A stretch of DNA of 64,000 bases from Paramyrothecium sp. XJ0827 (Eukaryota > Ascomycota > Sordariomycetes > Hypocreales > Stachybotryaceae), in assembly GCA_020881915.1 (NCBI GenBank), contig JAJFPB010000005.1, positions 4,030,001-4,094,000 of the forward strand. The letters run 5' to 3'. The notes under the pieces were generated by a model that did no database searches, was not told the DNA's origin, and saw only the letters and a program-made list of their open reading frames with translations. Shown one piece after another: positions 57,846 to 64,000 of this stretch. The position numbers and the translations under genes were made by a program. How positions within the stretch are numbered: position 1 is the stretch's first letter; each line of letters starts with the position of its first letter.

Positions 57846-60090
57846 TCAGTCATCGTGAAAGAATGTCTCGTTCCCACCTTGCAAAGGTGCAGTTGAAGGA
57901 CCAGCATCTTGCATGTCAACATCCTCGGCTGCCGCGGCCTCGCTGTAATTGAGAATCGAGGACGAAGCGCCCCGGAAGTCAATAGCCATGGCACTCATTG
58001 GGCGATTGGGGGTTTCCTCGAGAGCTCGTTGTTGAAGGGAGAGGGGACGGTCGTAGATCATCTCTTCGGGTGGTGAGAAGGACCACATCTGCAACAGTCA
58101 GCTTAAATTCCGTAGTTGATCTTGGAAGAAACATACCTCCATCACTGTTCGGCCTTGCTTCAAGGCTAGAGCGACACACTTTTCTTCCTCAAAAGCAACC
58201 CTCCAGACCGCCTCTCCCTGAGCGATTAGCTCTCGCACCAGGTGGCCCGTCTTCAAATCCCAAATCTTCACGCGGCCGTCACTACCACCGCTTACAACTC
58301 GGGTATCATCGAACTGAAGACTCGTGACGCTGTTATCATGTGCCGCTAGACGATGGATAGGGCACATCTTTTCCAATGACCAGACCCTCACAGATCCGTC
58401 CGAGCCTCCGGTTACTAGTGTATCGCCTCGCATTTGAAGCTGGCCCACTAGGGAGGTGTGTCCCTGCAGGATGGCAAGGCATTCGCTTTGACAAATTAGT
58501 CTCTGCATGAATGATTCGATGGGCCCTTTTGCAACTTACCCCGTCATTGGATCCCATATCCTCACATTCGTGTCCAGACTTCCAGTGACCACTCTCCTTC
58601 CATCGAAGGCGATGGCGTAGATTTGGCTGAAATGGCCCTGCAGAGTCTTCAAGCAGCGTCCTTCTGATATGCTCCAGACCTTGGCAGTGGTGTCGTAGCT
58701 ACCGGACACAACAATGTCCCCTTTGATCTCAAGACATCGAACGCTGGACTGATGGCCCATCAGCACCTTCTTGAACAGACCGGTCCGTATATCCCAGACG
58801 CGAAGTGTGGTGTCTCGCGAGCCCGAGATGGCCGTGTTTTCATCGGCAATCTTCAGGCACCTAACCGTCGAGGTATGGCCACGGAGTGTGTGCAGGCAAG
58901 CGCTATGAGTCACATCAGTAAAAGTTTGCCCGGTTCGCGAAGGCTGGGCGAGCCTTACCCTGTCTTCAAATCCCATACTCGAACGTCTCTATCGCAGCCG
59001 CCGCTGACTAGAGTATCTTCCCAGGGAACCATTGCCCAAACGCCCATGACATGCCCTTGAAGGGTGCGCTGCGAGTCGCCATTGGTATCAAAAACATGGA
59101 TCTTGGCGTTATCCAGAGCCACAATGATGTATTTAGGTGTTAGGTGCAAGCTTGTTACCACGCCACCCTCCTGAGTGATGTTTCTGGCAATGCTTGTGCC
59201 GCCAGACCTCCAAGCCGCCTCTACGAGATATCGTTGCTTGAAGTGGGATTTGTATGACTGAAGCTTTGGCCGTCTGGAAGTGAAGCCCATGTCATCGGTG
59301 CTACGTGAGCCAGGCTGAAAGTTGGACATGGGCCGGGACCCCGGAAAGCTGCTACTCGTGGGCTCGGATTCCATGGTCGTTGCAATCGTGGGAACTTGGA
59401 TAGTCGGGGTGCGGTTGTCGACACCAGATAGCCTACGCTGGAAGTCGTGCTTGACGCAGAGAATCTTCCAAGTCATGTCGTCGCTGAGAAGGTCTCGCCA
59501 TCTCTTCGAAACCTGTGAGGCTCGGGCCAGGACCTTGGGATCGTCGATGAAGGACAATATCTGATTGGTTAGCCAGGTCAGCACAGGCCACGGTACGAAT
59601 ATCCATGTTGCAAGTGAATTCTTACCCGCAAGCACAGTTCGTTGGGAAGACTGGTAAATGGGTCTTTCTTCAGAAGAGGGCTGACAAATTGATGAACAAA
59701 GCTCAGCTGTTGGCTGGTGCATAGGTTCAACAAGTCTGCCAGGACTCGTGTCCGCTGCGGGCCAGAGCAGCTCTTGAAGTGTGACCGGACTTTGGCGAGG
59801 AAGAAGTCATCGTCGGCGGCGGCATCATTCCAGTCTGGCTGGCAATGTGCCGGGCCCGGGGAAGCGGCCGGGGTCGGGGGAGGTGGAGGGGAGCCTGTGA
59901 GCTGTTGATCAAAGTCGGTAGTAGGCGTTGACATGCTCGGGGTCGGCGGCCCTCTGGGATGGCGTGGCTGTGGCATCTTTTCTATGCGCTGGCTCAGCAT
60001 GTTGTTTGCGGCTGTGTTGAGTGTCAGCTCCTCGCTCAGCAGGCTTCCTCTCCTTTCGGAGAAGCTCATGGGTCGATTGTAGCCGGCCAT
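57846..60090 (-). CDS. Cdc4-like F-box/WD40 protein (SCF substrate receptor)
   Basis: Exons are 60090-59626, 59560-58959, 58902-58540, 58485-58137 and 58088-57846, giving 673 aa. A Ser/Pro-rich N-terminus leads to an F-box, DPFTSLPNELCLR | ILSFIDDPKVLARASQVSKRW (about residues 140-180), for Skp1 binding. Before it, DDFFLAKVRSHFKSCSGPQRTRVLADLL is the type of dimerisation segment found in Cdc4/Fbw7. Then seven or eight WD40 repeats follow, for example TLQGHVMGVWAMVPWEDTLVSGGCDRDVRVWD, LRGHTSTVRCLK and LQGHTSLVGQLQ. The likely job is substrate choice for the SCF E3 ligase in cell-cycle control; a sulfur- or clock-type SCF role is possible. The start at 60090 (MAGYNRPMSF) is the first ATG after an in-frame TGA at 60139-60141. 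The same frame is open upstream of the TGA for 90 codons from an ATG at 60411. Confidence 0.9.
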
Positions 60091-60138
60091 GACCGAGTAT
60101 CCTGGAAGGCGCGGCGAGCTTGACCGCAACGGCGTGCG

Positions 60139-60411
60139 TCAAGGGTCAGGTATCGGGGGCAGTATGTCGTCTGTGGCGGTAGTATTGGGAGCGGCAAGCA
60201 TGCGGGAGGCTAGCAGATCTTTTGGTGTGGACGGACTTAGCGGCCTGTGAAGGACGAAGGTCGAAGTGTCAGCCAGCGAGTCGGGGACTTGGGGTGTGGA
60301 AGTGCTAAAAGCTGGAAATGCCGAGGGATGTGATGGGTGAAGTAATAGCGGATCGGTATTGAAGGGGAAAGTGCCAGTCTGACCAAGATAGTGTCGATAG
60401 AGTGACGGCAT
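60139..60411 (-). CDS. 90-codon upstream ORF in frame with the Cdc4-like gene
   Basis: From ATG 60411 to TGA 60139-60141 the frame encodes a Pro/Ser/Thr-rich peptide (MPSLYRHYLGQTGTFPF to TDDILPPIPDP). It is in the same frame as the main ORF, which continues after the TGA with RTPLRSSSPRLPGYSVMAG. It could be the real N-terminus interrupted by a nonsense change or sequence error, an upstream ORF that limits translation, or a readthrough product (TGA followed by C). I cannot decide between these. No plausible intron that removes the stop is visible. Confidence 0.4.
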   Translation of the reverse strand: MPSLYRHYLGQTGTFPFNTDPLLLHPSHPSAFPAFSTSTPQVPDSLADTSTFVLHRPLSPSTPKDLLASRMLAAPNTTATDDILPPIPDP

Positions 60412-61105
60412 ATAAAGGAAGGGAGGGGGGCCGCTAAGGAGAACCGAAGGACGAACCTATCGTCGAGTCAAGCGACACCCAACCGCCACAAGCAACAAGC
60501 CGAGTTACCAAGCAAAGTAGGAGCCCCAGGGCGCGGGAACGTCTTCCAGCGACGAACGGACGAAAGCGAGCCGATGAAGTAGCGTGCGAGGTAAAGAGAA
60601 GAAAAACCAGAGCGAGTAAAAGGCAGTAGACACCGCCGCGAGGTTAGTGCCTGCCCTTGACTTCCTCTCTCTGCAATCCCTGGCGAACGTCTGGAGACAG
60701 GAAAGAAGAGTAGCGGTTGTCTGCCAGTTTGCAGAGTCCGGCGTGCAAAGGGGATTGAATGATCAATTGAGTGAGTGACTGTCCGACCCCAGAAGCCAGA
60801 AGGGGGAGGGGGGGGGTGTGTGTGGGAGAAATGGGTGGAGACCGGCGTCGACAGGTCCAAGTTTATTAGCAGACAAGTTCCAGGTTCAGTCCTTTTTTTG
60901 CCCTCTACGCCGGGTTTGGCACAGGGAAGGGGACGGGGGAGGGGGCCCTGTAGCAAAACCTGATTAATAAAGGGCGGAACAGGAGCCCTGCCTGTAACGT
61001 AGCTGGCCACAGTACCTATCCTCGCTGCCTTGTTTAAGAGTCAATTCGAAGACGCGCCTCGAGGCTGAGGGTACGAAAGGAAGGGGGGCTAAAGGGGAAA
61101 ACATG

Positions 61106-61165
61106 AAGGAAAAAAAATAAAATTAATAACTAAAATTAATAAATAAAGTTAATAAATAAAAAGGT
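61106..61165. repeat. AT-rich block with AATTAATAA repeats
   Basis: A/T-only words (AAAATTAATAAATAAA and variants) follow one another for about 60 bp, in sharp contrast to the surrounding GC-balanced DNA. Confidence 0.7.
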
Positions 61166-62426
61166 AGCAAACTCAGTTTGAGGGAGAGACAAGCGACAGG
61201 AAGCGAAACTGGCCTTCAACGCGAAAAGAAAAGGGTCGATGGGGGCGCAAATGCTTCCGTCGCAACAAGCAAGAACGGCAGCAAAAACGGACGTGCGGCG
61301 CCCACTGGCGCCAAGTCAGGCCCTGCGCTGCTGCGTGTGCTTTACTACCTTACTGTGTACTGTACGGGGGGCTGGTATGGGTGTGTCCCTTCCCTTCCCT
61401 CCCCCCCCCCCTCCATCACCACTCTAAGACTTCAGGCGCTGGCGCTGTGGTGCGCGGTTACTGGAGTGGGGAGCGGACCACCCTCCTTGGACAAGCGCCA
61501 TCGTCGTCAGAAGACTTCCTTCGTGCCGTACCTGACCACCTGCTTGTGTACAGTGCCGCAACGTCGAGCAGGGGTCCTCCGCCATGCTCCGCCGGCTCGA
61601 CCTTGACGACCGACCGCTCCGAGGCAAAAGTCCTCAAGGAGTCCTCAAGGAGACCAAGGAAAGACTGGTGATGCTTGATATGTGGAAATGTGCCGATAGT
61701 GTGACGCCGACCCTGCCGGGACATGGTACAGCGTGCCGCGGCTTTCAGTCATGGCCTAAAGGGCCATGCATACGCTCTCATGGGATACTGGAGAAGATGC
61801 TAAGAATACTACCTTGACATGAATGACCAAGTCCGTATAGAGTGTGCCCGACACATATTGGCCAAGCTCAGTAAATACCACCTGTGGGCAGAATTGCTTC
61901 TTCGTCCTCCTTTCATGGGCTACCCGCCGACAACCAATTAAGGTACGGCGCTTTATGCACCTCAGAGCGCGGGTTGATCCGCCAGGGGAGGGGGGGCGTG
62001 TCAGATCAAAGGGTATCCGCTCCTGTGTCCTAGTCATGCTCTCGCTTGTGCGGCATCACGCCTTGTCTCGTCGACCTCCCATGATCCAGCCCAACTGTCG
62101 GTCTGTGTCACTGTACAAAATGTGGTTCGCCGGGGAGGGCTAGCCCAGGAGATAGAGACGACGGGAAAATGGATTTCTTTCTCCCCCCTCCTTTCTTTTT
62201 CCTAATGCGACGAGGATCCAGGCTGACGGGCTGGTTCACTTGCGACAACCTAGCTGATCTAATGGCTGGGTTCAGGCTCGAGCATCGACGAACGGGCCGC
62301 TTTCCACGTTTCGCCTATTTGCTTCCTGACATGGCCTTGAAGCAAAGAATCGGCACAAGTATCGAGTCTTACGGTAGTTGAGGCCGCGAGTACTTGTACA
62401 GAATCGCCGACTGCATGCGCCTCGGC

Positions 62427-62466
62427 TTGTGGCTCCACCGGTAGCTCCACTGGTAGCTCTACCGGA
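62427..62466. repeat. Imperfect 12-nt tandem repeat
   Basis: GGCTCCACCGGT, AGCTCCACTGGT and AGCTCTACCGGA follow each other. On the minus strand this reads as a VELP repeat in a 102-codon open frame, which I do not otherwise support as a gene. Confidence 0.55.
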
Positions 62467-64000
62467 CCGTCTCCATTTTTTGCCCATGCTGAAGGTACCG
62501 ATACCCGAATCGGGTGAGAATTCCTCTTGGCCAAATGTCCTAGCCGCGACTGTTCAGGTTTCAACATTACCTTGCTGTCTTCTCCTGTGGCCCAGTCGTG
62601 ATGCGAAGTATAGCCATAGCGGAACCATCTTCCATAGACAAGACGATGTTAGGGGTTATTGAAACGCCATGACAATCGGTAAGGCACCTTCAACTCGTGA
62701 AACCTGACGGTAAAGGCAGCACGCTGTTGATATCAGGCGCTTGCTTCTGCGCCATCAAATACCTACGTACATTTGCAGCAGACCCTGGGATGACATTTGC
62801 CAGTTCGCAGTGTCCAGATACCTGAAATGCGTCTGTGCGGAGCTCTGTTGCAGGACCTTCGGTCAGTGGACGAGAAAATCGATATCTTCGACTGCCTATT
62901 CTGGACGTGTCCTGCTTGCGCTCGTCCTGATCACACCCCGGAATCTTCCCTCCTTGTCTCAGCGATACCGGTAGAAAAGGACCTAGTCAACATAAAATCA
63001 ACGGCTTTGGTTCATCATCTCAGCCGCCTGTGCCAATCATGTCTTTATCACAGGGGTTTGTGCTCCCCAGCTAAGGTAAGGTAGCTCTCTCAAGGAGGGT
63101 TCAACCTATATGCGGCGAAAATCAAAGTTGAACAGAGTATACACAAGAACCTGGCCATTCCATGCAACGTATTCCATCGGCAGCCCGAATCAGCCACACG
63201 TCTGATATGCCTCTCAAGGGGAAGTCGTCACGAAGGGATACAGGTTCGGTACGCAGCACAGGGACCTTCCAAATGCAAAGGCGCACAGGCTTGTCTCGAG
63301 ACAGCCTCGTCACTGTTGGTCACTAGAACGCCAATGTCTGTGATACTTCTGTGATACCAGCCACTGCACCATTCTTCCCTTTCACTTAAGACATGGCTAT
63401 GTTGATTACTTCTTTCGCTTGTCTCTTCCCTCTTCCAAGCTCGCCTCTTGTTTGTCATTGGCCATGTTCCGATACCCTATGCAAGAACAACGTGATCGAC
63501 GTTTTTAGGCGCCCGGACTGCACACTCCGCCCCCCTGATTCTTCGGTGTTGCTCTGCGTCTTCCTTCTGCACACATCCACGTTCCATGACCCCTTTGCGG
63601 TTAGGTAGTACAGTAAATACGTTGACAACCCTCCCGAAACAGCCGACTATGTCTAGAGGGCCTACTTGATGGTAAAACACTTGTACAAGTTTGTGAGTGT
63701 CTCTCATGGCAGATATCACTTCACAGGGGTGCAAACACATTCTTTACAACCGGACTAGAGGTACACTTCTACAACCCGGGATCATCATTGTAGCGTTACC
63801 GGCTGCTGTTGACGTCTAAGTAAAAGCAGCTATTCATACAAATTGCATTATACCACGCCCAATGGAAATAGCAACGCTTGCCAACATAAGGCTATAGAGG
63901 TCGCAACACTTCAGAAATCCAGAAACTGGCACCCCAAGCTTCCGCGTATGTACACCCCATCAAAGACGTTCCCTTTTTGATGTTTTCAAACGTATCTCAC

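Larger units (their letters stand above)
60412..64000. other. 3.6 kb right-end stretch without a recognised gene
   Basis: The left part is probably the promoter and 5' UTR of the F-box/WD40 gene, with long G or C runs (near 60800-60815 and 61400-61412) and an AT-rich repeat block at 61106-61165. A short 12-nt tandem repeat occurs near 62427-62466. No supported ORF, tRNA or transposon sequence was found up to the end of the window. Confidence 0.45.

Noticed and set aside
62259..62567. 102-codon open frame with VELP repeats on the minus strand
   Set aside because: The repeat is only three imperfect 12-nt units and the rest has no motif or good start context.

Overview
The window is nuclear DNA from a filamentous ascomycete (Pezizomycotina), most likely a Sordariomycete. 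The evidence is short spliceosomal introns (about 47-160 nt, GT..AG, with gtaagt/gtgagt/gtatgt donors), gene spacing of 0.3-6 kb on both strands, no operons, and protein families typical of this group: 2EXR, fungal MIF-domain, MARVEL-like, polyglutamine Nrd1-type RNA-binding proteins. The species cannot be named from the sequence alone. Exon borders below were worked out by hand from splice signals and reading-frame continuity. There are no transcripts to confirm them.

Layout: 1-2854, no gene recognised. 2855-5325 (-), acidic unknown protein. 6008-7766 (+), coatomer delta. 8265-10865 (+), APC4. 11040-12341 (-), Gtr2 Rag GTPase. 14153-15289 (-), MIF-domain protein. 15894-16622 (-), four-helix membrane protein. 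20415-21286 (+), 2EXR protein. 21668-24091 (-), LCAT-like hydrolase. 25958-27642 (+), histidine acid phosphatase. 28360-30750 (-), Nrd1-like four-RRM protein. 30751-37171, a 6.4 kb stretch without a recognisable gene. 37172-38230 (-), Cdc42. 41301-42931 (+), MFS transporter. 43262-43897 (+), Vma22-like. 43953-45389 (-), flavin disulfide oxidoreductase. 45642-47651 (-), neurochondrin-like. 48227-51328 (+), CLC chloride transporter. 51671-54577 (-), DNA ligase I. 55441-56945 (-), pyruvate dehydrogenase E1 alpha. 57846-60090 (-), Cdc4-like F-box/WD40. 60412-64000, no gene recognised.

Most genes are conserved housekeeping or regulatory genes: COPI traffic (coatomer delta), APC/C and SCF ubiquitin ligases (APC4, Cdc4), TORC1 nutrient signalling (Gtr2), polarity (Cdc42), replication (Cdc9), organelle acidity and ion balance (CLC, Vma22) and central carbon flux (PDH). 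They do not form one pathway. No secondary-metabolite cluster, transposase, rRNA, tRNA or CRISPR was found.

The most interesting points are: an in-frame TGA separating a 90-codon upstream ORF from the Cdc4-like reading frame; a CLC protein with Gln where exchangers carry the proton glutamate; a MIF fold buried inside a longer protein and lacking the catalytic N-terminal proline; a PIP box in DNA ligase I created only by splicing; a 48-nt in-frame intron in the neurochondrin gene; and a TACCTTACC/GGTACC motif that recurs only between genes, sometimes as hairpin-forming inverted copies.
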